This document shows positions 24,108-35,691 of a DNA stretch of 64,000 nt, in pieces. The position numbers and the translations under genes were made by a program. This stretch comes from Marsupella aquatica (lineage: Eukaryota; Marchantiophyta). The DNA lies in the NCBI GenBank assembly GCA_973895155.1, contig OZ316897.1, positions 4,340,001 to 4,404,000 of the forward strand, in the 5' to 3' direction. Within the stretch, counting starts at the first letter, position 1. The number at the start of each line of letters is the position of its first letter. Under the pieces are notes generated by a model, which was not told where the DNA came from, searched no databases, and saw nothing but the letters and a program-made list of their open reading frames with translations.

Positions 24108-24408
24108 TCATCAACGTTGCGAAAGTCAGACAACAAAAATTGTCCAGCCAGTTGAAGGGTTAATTCCGAAGTAGGGAGAGATGGGTTGCGGCGGATGGCG
24201 CGCGGGCCTCTTTGGGCTTTCCACAACCGGGTAAGCGAACTGCTATAGGAAAGCTTTTCCCTTAAGATGTCTACACCCTCCAGAATGTGTAGCTTCCAGT
24301 CCATCGATAGAATCGTCAAACGATTCTTCTTCGCGTTGATAGCCCTAAGAAACTTTGTCTTGGCTCGAATCATCACTTCTGTCATGACTTGAATCCGACG
24401 TACCGATT
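24108..24408 (-). CDS. Possible internal exon, unknown protein
   Basis: On the minus strand a 301-nt open segment lies between an acceptor-like TTTTAG and a donor-like GTACGT. It reads as a basic, protein-like peptide containing RRIQVMTEVMIRAKTKFLRA. No ATG-initiated upstream exon or clear downstream exon could be tied to it, and the family is not recognised. A gene fragment is possible. Confidence 0.25.
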
Positions 24409-24890
24409 CTAAAATATTGACAGAAACTATTAACGAAAGATAACTCAATCAAGTAACACGACGCAATTTATTTCCCAATTCCACAATTCGTGCGGTCAAG
24501 TAAAGAAAGTAGCACAATGTCTACAATTTATTTTCTGCTAGCTTCACAGACGTTGCAGAAGCACGTGTCCTTGCACTGAACTAAAATGGGAACCTCTCGA
24601 ACAGCTACTTACGAATCGATCAGCTACATACGAATCGATCAAAACACGTCGAACTCGAGTCCATCAGGATGCCATTGCCAAATCTAATTATACCTTCGGG
24701 GTGTAGCGCCGCAGAAAGAGATCCAGCATAGCCACATGCAGTCCCCCACAATCATAATGAATCTGGCCTCTGGTCATTATCCTGCATCTAGCTGGACAAT
24801 TGCGAACTATCGAACGTCGGGAAGGTGATGTCTCAACGTAGCCATTCTGCAGAGTGCTCAAACATTCGTCCAGTCCATTGACAGTCTGCC

Positions 24891-25949
24891 TCAAACTGTT
24901 GGTGCTCGATGCACGAAGTCAGCCCAAGTTTTAGGAACGTAATCTTGGTCTGAAGCATGCGGCGGAGAGAAGTTGTTCGGTCCACTGGGAACCGCCCTCA
25001 GGCTGCTGGAAGCATGGGGTTGCTGCATTCTCTCAGCCGAAGTTGTAGGAACGTATTCTTGGGCTAAAGCATGCGGCGGAGAGAAGTTGTTCGGTCCACT
25101 GGGAACCAGCCTCAGGCTTCCGGAACCATGGGGCTTCTGCACTCTCTCAGCCGAAGTTGTGGGAACGTCATCATCGGCTGAAGCATGTGGCGGAGAAAAG
25201 TTGTTCGGTCCACTGGGAACCAGCCTCAGGCTTCCGGAACCATGGGGTTTCTGCACATTCTCAGGCGAAGTTGTAAATACGTCATCTTGGGCTGAAGCAT
25301 GCGGCGGAGAAAAGTTGTTCGGTCCACTGGGAACCAGCCTCAAGCTGCCGGAACCATGGAGCTGCTGCACTCTCTCAGCCGAAGTTGTAGGAACGTCATC
25401 TTGGGCTGAAGCATGCGGGGGAGAAAAGTTGTTCGGTCCACTGGGAACCAGCCTCAAGCTGCCGGAACCATGGGGCTTCTGCACTCTCTCAGCCGAAGTT
25501 GTAGAAACGTCATCTTGGGCTGAAGCATGCGGCGGAGAAAAGTTGTTCGGTCCACTGGGAACCAGCCTCAAGCTGCCGGAACCATGGAGCTGCTGCACTC
25601 TCTCAGCCGAAGTTGTAGAAACGTCATCTTGCGCTGAGGCATGCGGCGGAGAAAAGTTGTTCGGTCCACTGGGAACGAGCCTCAGGCTGCCGGAGCCATG
25701 GGGCTGCTGCACTCTCTCAGCCCAAGTTGTAGGAACGTCATCTTGGGCTGAAGCATGCGGCGGAGAAAAGTTGTTCGGTCCACTCGGAACCAGCCTCAGG
25801 CTACTCGAAGCATGAGGCGGAAATGTGTTCGGTCCACTCGGAACCAGCCACAGGCTGCTCGAATCAACCGGAAGAAGCCTTGCAGAGCTCACAACAGTGC
25901 AGAGCAACAGAAAGCTCAACACTGTCGACAATCTGCCACAGAAACCCAT
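24891..25949 (-). CDS. Secreted repeat protein with nine CLE-like LVPSGPN cores
   Basis: Intronless 352-aa protein from the ATG at 25947-25949. Residues 1-23 form a signal peptide ending VVSSA. VPSGPN begins at residues 36, 54, 92, 130, 168, 206, 244, 282 and 320. The first spacing is 18 aa and the rest are 38 aa (114 bp). The core unit SLRLVPSGPNNFSPPHAS is followed by an acidic spacer of about 20 aa containing AERVQ(Q/K). RLVPSGPN equals the first eight residues of canonical CLE peptides, but the CLE tail PLHN is replaced by NFSPPH. Family knowledge suggests processing from a secreted precursor and hydroxylation of the two prolines; here that is inference. If cleaved, one precursor could release nine peptides. 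An alternative is a structural Pro-rich cell-wall protein. The high similarity of the units points to recent repeat turnover. Confidence 0.7.
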   Translation of the reverse strand: MGFCGRLSTVLSFLLLCTVVSSARLLPVDSSSLWLVPSGPNTFPPHASSSLRLVPSGPNNFSPPHASAQDDVPTTWAERVQQPHGSGSLRLVPSGPNNFSPPHASAQDDVSTTSAERVQQLHGSGSLRLVPSGPNNFSPPHASAQDDVSTTSAERVQKPHGSGSLRLVPSGPNNFSPPHASAQDDVPTTSAERVQQLHGSGSLRLVPSGPNNFSPPHASAQDDVFTTSPENVQKPHGSGSLRLVPSGPNNFSPPHASADDDVPTTSAERVQKPHGSGSLRLVPSGPNNFSPPHALAQEYVPTTSAERMQQPHASSSLRAVPSGPNNFSPPHASDQDYVPKTWADFVHRAPTV

Positions 25950-27430
25950 GGTGGCCAGCGACTACGTACTGATCGACGGGAAATCTAGAGGAGATTGAGG
26001 ACAAAGAAACACTGAGAATCTAGAGGAGATTGAGGACGGCCTCCTGAAGAAATATGACAGGAGAAGCCCCGTGACGAAAATGCGTCCACATGGAATAGAA
26101 ACTTCAACAGGCTTAAAAGGTTTTTATGTAAAGAGGGAGGGGCCTCGGGGAGGAAAAATAAGGCTTCCTCACCAAGCAAGTTTTCTGACTTTTAGTTAGC
26201 GTCACTAATCGGCTGATTAGACAGATTAATAGCCTTTATTTATTAGTAAGAGCATTCCTAGTGGTCGGCCAACATGGCCCGGAGGATAAATCAGAGGTTC
26301 AGCCAACAATGACCCAAACATGAAACCCCACCAGAGCTGTTTGTGGGGGCAGTAGCCCAGGCTTGATGACCCAAACATCAAACCCCACCAGGCCTGCTTG
26401 TGGGCCCAGCCTTTTTGACACTCGCAATTGGCAGTCTTGTGCTCAGGAGCCGACCCAACAAAGCCCTGGAAATGGGTCTGATAGGGTGTCTAAAATATAA
26501 TTAAACCCCTTTTGCTCTTCCACGGGAAAGGGCCAGAGCCCATAATGTGGCCTGCGGGTGAGTTTGAATTTTCACAACACTAGTGTGCAGGCTAGGCTAG
26601 TTATATAGGGAGGGCCATACAATTATTTTCTTGCCCATCCCTTTGAACTTAAATCCAAACTGCACTGAGACTGCCCACTGGCTAAATTTGAGATCCCCTA
26701 ATGGTGCTGAATTATCAAATTGGTGCCATTTGACAACTCTGGTTGGAGTATCTTTGGGCCTGCGCTCTCATAGTAGTGTATACAGGCACAATTTTTAAGG
26801 TTTTCTCATTTTGCTGAGGATGCTGAAAGTCACCTCATTTGAAAGAGAAAATGCTAAGAATATTCCTTAACCCACAGCTGCACCTATAAACCCTAAAACC
26901 CTACCCCTAGCTCTCATTGTATATAATTGCACAAGTTCAGTTTTATTATGAATGGACTTGAGCTCCACAAAAGGTGTTAGAGTGTTACACCTTTTAGAAT
27001 GAGTAGTGAAACATGAAATGGGGCTTTTATAAAGGTAAGTGTGATTTAACAAATATTCCTAGATTAATTTCTGATTGTGAGAATTAAGGATATATTATCA
27101 TCAGATTGTGGCACAAGAGAGAGGGAAGGGGCAAGATCTTATCTCAGATCCCTCACTTTGGCATCTTTCCCTTAGCTCAACATCTTTCATTTCAACATCT
27201 TTTCTTTGTTTCAACATATTGTTCTTTTCTCAACATCTTGCCTTCATCTTAAAAAAAATTATACAACGCATGTTTTCTTTGTTTAAACATATTGTTCTTT
27301 TCTCAACATCTTGCCCTCATCTTAAAAAAATTTACACAACACAGGGATAGGGCTGGTAGATTATATATTTTTTTAAATTTGACAATTTGATGTACAATTC
27401 CCGATAAATCTCGAACGGGCCCACGTGGGC
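25950..27430. other. Intergenic with small duplications
   Basis: ATCTAGAGGAGATTGAGGAC occurs twice (25983 and 26020) just upstream of the repeat-protein gene. A phrase with GACCCAAACAT(G/C)AAACCCCACCAG is doubled near 26309-26385. CTCAACATCTTGCC(T/C)TCATCTT is doubled near 27232 and 27302. No gene was recognised. Confidence 0.5.
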
Positions 27431-27439
27431 CTCCCCTAT

Positions 27440-29064
27440 AGTACGACCGCGAGATGATCTCTGTCTCCTCCGCCGCTCTTTCCGATGCGCGGCGCCTGGC
27501 CCCACTCGGCCCCACTCGGCCCCTCTCGGCCCCGGCCCCTCTCTCGCTCGCTCGCTCGCTCCCTTGCTTGCTCGCTCTCTTGCCCCTGCGTGTCGTGAGC
27601 TTTTTCCTCTTCACTCTTCACCATCATCACCGAGGGGATTGAGAATTGGCGGACGAGGACCTTGCACGGGCGCCTGCGAGATTTCTCTCGAAGAGGAGGG
27701 GAGGGACTGATGCTCGGGGGACGCTTTTATCCGCTTCTCTTCCTGCTCTTCTGCGGTATGTATCTAGTCGACTTTCTGCCTCCCTGTGTTTCTCTCTGTG
27801 TTTCTCTCTGTGTTTCTCTCTGTGTGTTTTGAGTGTTTGGCTTGAGAGTGGGTCTTTGAATGTCTGGTAGGGTTGTGACGGAGGTGGCGTTCAGTTGGTG
27901 GTGTATGGTGGACTGTGGGTGTGTTTTGTGGTGCCATTACGCGGATTGTTTGAGTTTCTCGTGACCAAAATGTGTGCGCGTGATGGGAAAGTGAGACAGG
28001 ACGCATTGAAATTGTTGAGGCCATGAAGAGATGAATAAGAAGCAGTTGGCTTTTATTTTCTGTCGTTTGTTTTGGGAGTTCAAGGAAACACTATGAGGAT
28101 GGATACGCGTAAGATGCGTTTCCTGTGCTCTCCGTTTTCTCGTCTTCTGATTGAGGAAAGAAATTACATCCAAGAGAAGGAAGGAAGGCTCGTTTGTTCT
28201 GTCTTCTGTGTGAAAAGTTTAGGGTTTTGAGGAAAAACCTTACCAGCAAGAAGAGAAGAAGGAAGAATTGATTGTTCTGTATTCTTGGTGAAGAGTTTAG
28301 GGTACAATTGTAGAAAAGGATTCGCTTCGGATGCGCTTGTTGTGTCCTCTTCTCTGGAGGACAAGAATTACAGATAGGAAAGAGAACGTTATCCTCTCCA
28401 ATGGCTATCTACTCGCGTTACCTTACCGGGCAAAAGACGCTTTGCACAAACGAACAATAACATTTTCTGAGCGGAAAAGTGTTTCGTTCAGTGCCGGAGT
28501 GGGGAGTGTCTTGTTGTGCTTCGCAATGTAACACATGAGGGTATTCATGTTTACTCTGATATTTTTTTCTTCAGTGAAGAAGGAGAAATGATAGGGAATG
28601 AAGTACAAGCAGGTCGTTTTTCTATTCGCACCCGTAGCAGAGCTTGTGTTGGCGTATCAGTGATTGCATTCTTTTTAATGAAATAAATATGTGCAGCTTG
28701 ATTGTTGCTACGGACGCAGGAAAGTAAGGGAAGCAGCGATTTGCTTATTGAAGTACCACGTTGCTCAGGGATTCTCGAGGGTTGAAGCTTGGATATTGGG
28801 ATGAAAATCTACAGGGTTCTCTAGTCTACGCTCAGTAGCGGAGGACATGAACGGGGAAAGGGTGACGTGCCCGGGTCCTGTTAAATTGGGGCAGAGCAGG
28901 GGATTTGCTTAACTGGGTTAGAGAGTTGAAGGCTGGAGGAGTTCAGTGAAATAGTGACGTGTTCAGACAGGACTCAGATGCTTGTTGTACGGGAAAAGAT
29001 TGAAGAGCTGACCAAATAAGGAGCCAGTTGAGGAATCTGATCGAAGCACAAATAGTGAGGAGCG
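27440..29064 (+). promoter_or_regulatory. GC/CT-rich promoter and probable 5' leader
   Basis: About 27460-27600 is GC- and CT-rich, with repeated CTCGGCCCC and GCTC units. This resembles a plant promoter or 5' UTR and precedes the plus-strand gene at 29065. The 1.4 kb between may contain a leader intron. TTTCTCTCTGTG is repeated near 27790-27825. Two related segments with AAG(A)GTTTAGGGT lie near 28170-28320. Confidence 0.35.
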
Positions 29065-30803
29065 ATGGTGGGACCTCATAGTTTGGGAGTGGTGATGCAT
29101 GTTGCCGAGTTGGCTGATGTAGCCTGGAGCGCACGAGAGCGCCATCGGGAACATGTCTTATTAGAGAAGGAACAAGAGTTGGAGCATGCGCAGACGGAAG
29201 AAGCTTTAGAAAAAGAGCGTTTGGAAAATGAGAGGTTACGGGCGGCTTTACAAGCGTATGAAAATGCTCTCCAGAAAGAGCTCGAGCGTCAGGGCTCAGC
29301 TGAGACCCTTGTTGAATCGTTGCACCTTTCTCGAGAGAGTTCTCTGGATGTAAGTGATCACTCCGCCGTCCGCGTTACAGCCTTTACGTGACCTCTCTTC
29401 CTTGTTTTTGCCTCTGGAGGACTACCGCGTTCAGAAATATGCAAAATGGTCCCCCAAATTCTCCACTAGGCTTCCTTCGTATATCAACTCTCTTCTTCAT
29501 TGATATGAGGATTGACACTGAGCCTGTGGCGTTCATTGTTAAAATGCAGTTGTACGACCAACTGAAGAAGAGGGTGGAATCACCCGCCTTTCTGCAGAAA
29601 CTGAAGGATCTGCCTCGTGTTGATGGTGAAGACTCATCAGGTGTGATGAAAACCGAAGGTGGGAAGGACAACTCTATCGTTTTTAGCTGCTTTGGGAGTA
29701 GATCTTGTTTTCCCAGTTGAGTGTGGAAAGGGTCTTGGGGAAAGGTTTGCTTGATATAGTCCACTCTGCGAAACAGGGAGAAAATTTAAATTGTAAACTT
29801 TGGCCGGGTTAAAACGTGGAATCTTGAAAGTAGAATTATCATGGTTTTATTCATGACAGGGTATTAAATTCTAGACTCGTGTGCAGATGGTGTGTTCGTG
29901 AATCCTAATTCAGAGGATCCGAACTGGTGGCTATTGGTTGATGATGACTTTTTGGGATCCGAATCTAAGGTAGAGAAGGATGGCCTGGATTCAGACGGTT
30001 ATGTGGTCGTCAATCAGGATGACTTTGTAGATGGCATTGCGAGTTGCCTTGCCAAATATATATCCTCAATGCCGCAAGCAAAGGTATTTTCTTGCCGCTA
30101 TGTCGACGCAACAGAATAAAAAACTTGTGGTCTCTGATTCGACTTGCAGTTTTTTTTTTCTATTTGCAAGTTGTCTCCAACTCTTTTCACATATTCATGC
30201 TGACTTAAAATTCTGCTCGTTTGGTGGACAGAAAATGAGTGCAAAGGATCTACAAAAAAGTGAGTGTTCTATCACAATAAACTGATATCTAGTTTGTCCG
30301 TATCGACTAGTTTGGAAATGAGAGATCAATACGGCAAAGAGAAGCAATGGAACGTATTCCATTTTAGTGATCTAGGTCACATTTTGTTGTTTCTGTTTTC
30401 TGGGCTGAATTTCTCCGCGTATGTGAAGGTGTTTTAAACTTCTACTTTTATTTTCGTGCAGCAATCCTGAAGGCCTTTAACCAGGCTGAAAAGAAAGGCA
30501 GGATGCGAAAATTATGGGAGACTGCCAAGATGTTGTACACTGCCACTTCATGGGGTGCTACTGTATTTGGGTAAGCCTTAGATTGGGAATATTTGCGGTG
30601 TGACAATGATTTCAGATCCAAGCATGTCTTTGTGTCGAACAACACTATTTAGGTTGCATTTCCCGCTTCTTTTGCCTGAAAATTTGTCGTGCTAAACTGT
30701 ACTTCTCATGTTGGGCAGGTTATACAGGCATCCCGTTGTCTTGCAAGCTGCCTCAATGGCATTGTGGACAACATGTTCCTTGATCCTTGCCCTATTGAAA
30801 TGA
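29065..30803 (+). CDS. Conserved-looking coiled-coil protein with C-terminal hydrophobic segment
   Basis: Six exons join in phase with GT-AG introns: 29065-29349, 29550-29658, 29887-30083, 30232-30259, 30462-30570 and 30719-30803, encoding 270 aa. Residues 20-75 form a strongly charged coiled coil rich in E, K, R and L. A segment with LYDQLKKRVESPAFLQKL (96-113) and an acidic Trp-Trp-containing stretch follow. The C-terminus is a basic helix and then LYRHPVVLQAASMALWTTCS plus a Leu-rich end, like a tail anchor. The 28-nt fourth exon is a micro-exon. I do not recognise a named family; membrane attachment by the C-terminus is an inference. The start ATG is the first in the coiled-coil frame. 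Confidence 0.75.
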
Positions 30804-31900
30804 ACGTTCTTAAGTATGATGTTGAAGTGTATGCATGTACATAATTGTTTTCATTCATAGTAATTTACAGGGTACTTGAGTGTAATGTTTAAACCTACAG
30901 TGGGCTAATGTCCACCCAGCGCGCTGTTAGATAGTGTAGGCTTCTTGCCTCAATTTGTATAAATCACCAGTCGATTTATTGATGACCGATTCACGTGTAC
31001 CATAATGCCAGACTAATTTGCATTGATGTGAGCTAGGGTAAAGACCTCCGTTGTAATGGACGATGTTATGAGAGGAGATTTATTTTTCCACGGGAACGTG
31101 GCATAAATATACTCAGTAGTTCACCTCGCCAAATCTGTGCAGCAGTCTGACCAAACGTGATTTTGATGTTCCTCAGTCTCAGTCCCGTCTATTCAGAATT
31201 TTGCGTTTAGTGCTGGATTTGGTTTGCAACCAATCCAATATGTATACTAGGTCGCGACTCGATATGTTTAGGCTAGAAGCTCGCAAATTTTCAGGTCATT
31301 TGATGTCACCCAAGGGTCTCTTTGTTGTTGGACCTTAAGCTAGCTACATTTACTCAGGGAATGGCCAAAATGGAATCTGTGGGTTGTGCTATTTAACCTA
31401 CGAGAAGTAAGGATATCTATAAGTCCTGGCGATATTTACATGGCAAGAATTCTGTCGTGGTTGGACTACGCAAAGAAGATGATGGTGATGATCTGATTTC
31501 TGATCTGCGTGTTGGATTTGGGTTCTGCCACACTATGGTGTATGACTCGTTTTCTGGATTTCCGCTCTCCCACATCAGGTATAACATTTGTCGTTAGCTT
31601 TGTTTTGTCTCATCGGATTTCTGATTGCTTCTGGAAACATGCTTCCTGACAAGAGGGTCTATCCAATTTTTCGTTGCTGACCCTCAAATCTCTCTGTTTT
31701 CTGGATTTCTTGTTATTCTGAAATAACCAAAGGACGATTGAACACGTTCTTTTCTTCAAGTTGTCTGATCTCTATTCAAGACGAGGATCCAGGTTTGAGA
31801 CGCCCCTCTCTAAGATCCTCCTACCTTAAATACATTTTTTGACGATTGCTTCTAAAATATAAATTATTCTAGATGTGGTTGTGTTGTGGAATAGATCTCA
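30804..31900. other. 3' flank, no gene seen
   Basis: Sequence downstream of the coiled-coil gene; no additional splice-consistent coding series was found. Confidence 0.4.
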
Positions 31901-31919
31901 CCGAGATCCATGTTTTGGG

Positions 31920-31999
31920 CTGTAGGTTACCCCCAACGGTGAACCCATGAGATGACAGTGATACCAAAATATAGTGTTCTTTTGGATACATGATTGTAC

Positions 32000-32034
<35 letters not shown>

Positions 32035-32170
32035 ATATATGTGACATGAGTACCACTTAATGGTGAACGCATGAGATGACAGTGATACCCAGATATTTTC
32101 AAAAATATAGTGTTTTTTTTTTTATACATGACTGTACTATATATATATATGTGACATGAGTACCACTGTT
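31920..32170 (+). repeat. Tandem duplication around AT microsatellites
   Basis: Two copies of about 130 bp each contain GGTGAAC(C/G)CATGAGATGA followed by CAGTGATACC and a long AT tract (about 32000-32040 and 32137-32150). The phrase ATGTGACATGAGTACCACT ends each copy. The AT tracts are likely slippage sites. Confidence 0.75.
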
Positions 32171-32615
32171 TACCAACAGTATTTACACAGGAACGCGCGA
32201 CAGGCCAAACAAGCGTATTGGCTGTCCATTTTGGCTGTCCATTAAAATCCTCTGCTGGCCAGGACTGGACAACATAAATACATACCCTTTATGCTAAGTG
32301 GTTTGTAGTATGATGCTACCACTAGCCTGTTGTTGCAAAAAACATAGAAGTGGACCAAAAAGGTGGTCTCAACCTACTGTTGTTTGTGTAGATGAATAAT
32401 TCTTCTACAAAAAATAAATTTCTGGATACCTTTAGATGTAAACCTTATGTGGAGGATGGAATGATAACCATTGTACCACGGTGTTAACTTCTCAAATAAG
32501 TTGGCCAACCCAGTGAAAACTTTGGAGTACTGAGTGGCATGTAGTCATTTGGTCTGGAGGTGCATAAGCACTTACAAACAGGAGACTTACTTTTTCAGCT
32601 TTGCGGAAGAAGCTC

Positions 32616-32769
32616 CGCTTTTTGCGGTGTGCTTTGTTTCTTCCTCTTCCATAGATTCTTTTTATCATCTCATAATAGGCATGATAGGTTAGCGCTTTTT
32701 GCGGTGTGCTTTGTTTCTTCCTCTTCCATAGATTCTTTTTATCATCTCATAATAGGCATGATAGGTTAG
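32616..32769 (+). repeat. Perfect 77-bp tandem duplication
   Basis: The unit beginning CGCTTTTTGCGGTGTGCTTT starts at 32616 and again at 32693. The copies are identical by eye, implying a very recent event. Confidence 0.9.
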
Positions 32770-32809
32770 CGAGGCACAAATTTCCTTTCTTTGTTTTTCA
32801 CAGGCAGAA

Positions 32810-33215
32810 AAGACGCAAGACCCAACCTGAGAGCGGCTTACATCGAGCTAGAAAAAGGTTTGCTGTCCTGTAATTGGATAAAATGCCAGAAAAGTTTTCT
32901 ATAAACAATGAATTATGTTATAGAAACAATGAATTATTCATCATGAAATGTGAAGGGGTAAATTCTAAGCTATGAAGTATTTAAGCTTGTGGATTTCTAG
33001 GTCTCCCCTTCTCCAGTTACCTTGCATGATGAAAAACTAAACATTTTATAAGGACTCATTGTCATGAGGTTATAAGATCAAGGGGAAACCACCAAAGAGC
33101 CAAGGAAAAAAGAAACAATTGTTAGATAAGCCCTCCCAGGATAATGTAGGACCAGCTGACGGGGCAAAGCAGCACAAGTACTGCAGTTCACGGGTTTTGA
33201 GTATTTGATGAGTGA
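32810..33215 (+). other. Possible exon relics
   Basis: A stretch after TTTTCACAG at 32805 is open to a donor-like GTTTGC near 32860. About 33075-33210 is open and Lys/Gln-rich, ending in TGA. They could be exons of a small basic protein or decayed remnants. No start exon was found. Confidence 0.2.
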
Positions 33216-33675
33216 AGTACTCTTGGTTACTGCGCTAATTCACAGTAAGAGTCTTTGAGCTTATTAGTTACTGTGCTGAGATACACACTCACAGTCGTCG
33301 AGCTGATCCACTAGTCTGTACAGTGCCATAGAATTACATAAAACGCAACACGGCCCACGAAACGTTCAGTTGCCGGGACTGCAAAACTCAATGACTGCTT
33401 GCTCTAGACCTCGAGCTTCCAGTGCTGCAATCTAGGACGGTTCCAAATAACCTTGACAGACGAAATTCCAAGCACGCTTCTGTTCTGAAGGTGGAACATG
33501 TGTCCTATTGCCGTACCGGACAAATGGTCACCAATCAAAGCAGCTTCACCAAGGTCCTCATTCAAAGATTCTACGGTAGGATTATCCACTCAAACCTCAG
33601 TGATTCCCAACAACGGTTGGTTTTCAGTATTTGATTGTTGCTGACACTAGATACAGCCAGCTTATATCGCAAATA

Positions 33676-35691
33676 CTAGTCACCATGCCGCTTCCAACCC
33701 GCCCATTCGTCCACTGTTGGAGTGCTAACGCCAACCTTTCGCAAGTCAAAAAGATTAGCTGAATAACACAACAGAACACAACACAGTCAAATCGAATCAA
33801 ACCATTTTAAACATCAACAAGTCACCTTGCCACATAAACCTAGACTTTTCCAAGATAAATCTCATCAACTACAGTAGATACCTAAGATCCATTCATTTGT
33901 TATCCTTTCACCACTTTATTGTTTTTGCACTTTTCCTTTCTCTGGTCCGGATAGGAGGGGAAAATATAAACCAGTTGTGTTTGTTGCTGAGCCATTACCC
34001 CAGAGACACAGACTCTTGAGCTACGAATTCAGCTTGCTTCTGCTTAATTATCGTGAGACCATAGCAGTTCAGACAAGCCGAAACCCAACACTCGAATTCA
34101 AGTGAAGCATACCTCCTACAAGGTGGACGTACCTTCATGAACTTCAGGAGTGGCAGCCGCAGTGGCATCAGCTAGCACAACCACCTTGGGATAATCTAAT
34201 GCCAACGCATCAAATACAGTTGCTCGAATGCAGTTTGGAGTTTGTACCCCTGCAAAGTTAGAACAGCAGTATTTATAACAGTCTATATAAGAGGAATCCA
34301 GTGTACTGATAAGGAATATTAGCTAAATCTTTCGAAGCCATCACCTTGGCATAATCTAACGCCAAAGCATCAAAATACAGTTGCTCGTGCAATTTGCAAT
34401 TGTACCCATGCAAATTCTGACACCCGCATTTGTAGCTTTCTATCTGCAGGAACATGGAACCCGATACCGAATTTACAGAGAATTTTTCCACACTGATTTA
34501 CTACACTAACTTTACATAGAAAATCCTCCAGGAAAGAGTGCCCTCACCGACAACCACAACGTTCGTGATGGCCATTCGACGAAGTATCAAATCCAGGTTG
34601 GTGGCAAAAAAGGCACTGAATCGAGACTTGACCATAATGACCTCTCCACTCTTTGGTTCCAACCCGTCCACTAATTCCGCCCCTTTGCTCCCTTTCACGG
34701 TCGGTCCAACTACTCCATCAGCATACAGATGTGTTCGAAATAGCTCCACATCTCTCCCAGTTGCATCATGTTGTCGTACGACCTGCGAAGTAAATATACC
34801 CACAGACGCTCAGAATTACTTCGGTGGAGTGACGAAATGACCAAAACATTGCCCTGAAATCCACGTGTCTTCACAAGCCCAACAGTCAGGCATAACAGCT
34901 CCTGTCATCAGGAAAAGACTTGATAAGAAAAAGCCTTTTCTCGTGGAGTACATTTCAATCAAATCTTGTGGACTTAGTTACACATCTCGATGTCCTACCT
35001 TCGAGCAAACCAACTCTCGCCGATTGGAGGTAATCAAGCTTCATTAGAAGCCAATGGACGGCATAAAATACATTACTTCTCAAAGCATACTGCCCCACAT
35101 AAAGGCAGCTGTCATATACCGGTCACGCTTCCAAATGCCAAAAAAAATTCATTGGCAGCAAACCCGATCTCAGCCGTAAATATTAGAAGAAGCAATTCTT
35201 GTGCATTAGAATTGTAAAGAACTTTACCCATACGACATGTGCACCCTTGGCACGAGCAACTTCCACTGCCTTTTTCACTTCAGCTACAACTCCTGATCCA
35301 CCTGCAACATGTAAAGGCCCTCCAGCTAGGACAAAGTCATTCTGCAATATAAGGCCACAGTTGCGATGTTTCAAAGGCCCGTCCTTTCCAAAGACAGAAT
35401 TCTGTAGAAATTCAAACGTCACACGTGCCAGGAAGGTGCCTAAATCCCTACTATGCTCCCTGACTACTCTCCATGTCCTTTTCTGCCAAATTTCATTGAA
35501 AAACGAACGTACCTAAATTGAAGCGTTCGTTCAGAAATTAATATAAACTTGTAAAACAAATATATTTGGAAACATTCTAGAAAATGCGAGAAACTGGGAA
35601 AACATACCTGCATATCCACCACAATCAATGCCGTGTGTTTCCACTCAAATTCTGGTCTCGGACCAACGGTTTGGTCCCCACTTGGTGCCAT
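33676..35691 (-). CDS. Isochorismatase-like cysteine hydrolase
   Basis: Five exons join in phase: 35691-35608, 35341-35228, 34782-34548, 34249-34133 and 33758-33676, giving 210 aa with GT-AG introns. The fold's catalytic triad is complete: D26 in LIVVDMQ, K118 in MVKSRFSAF and C151 in GVQTPNCIRATVFDA. The end, VGVSTPTVDEW, is typical of plant members. The family hydrolyses isochorismate, nicotinamide or ureidoacrylate-type substrates; plant single-domain members of this type are often annotated nicotinamidase-like, and the substrate cannot be assigned here. No transit peptide is evident, so it is probably cytosolic. The start ATG opens exon 1 just before the first strand. An intron contains a decayed copy of exon 4. 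Confidence 0.88.
34341..34415 (-). pseudogene. Relict duplicate of isochorismatase-like exon 4
   Basis: Between exons 3 and 4, this segment resembles the start of exon 4 (34249-34180) with substitutions and indels. On the minus strand it reads through CGAGCAACTGTATTTTGATG, which has one extra T, shifting the frame. The TGC codon of the catalytic Cys is out of register. It is therefore not usable as an alternative exon encoding the same active site. Confidence 0.7.

Noticed and set aside
24973-25815. Long open frame on the plus strand (about 280 codons) opposite the CLE-like repeat gene
   Set aside because: It is an antisense shadow kept open by the 114-bp periodicity, which is a multiple of three; the minus strand has the signal peptide and sensible repeats.
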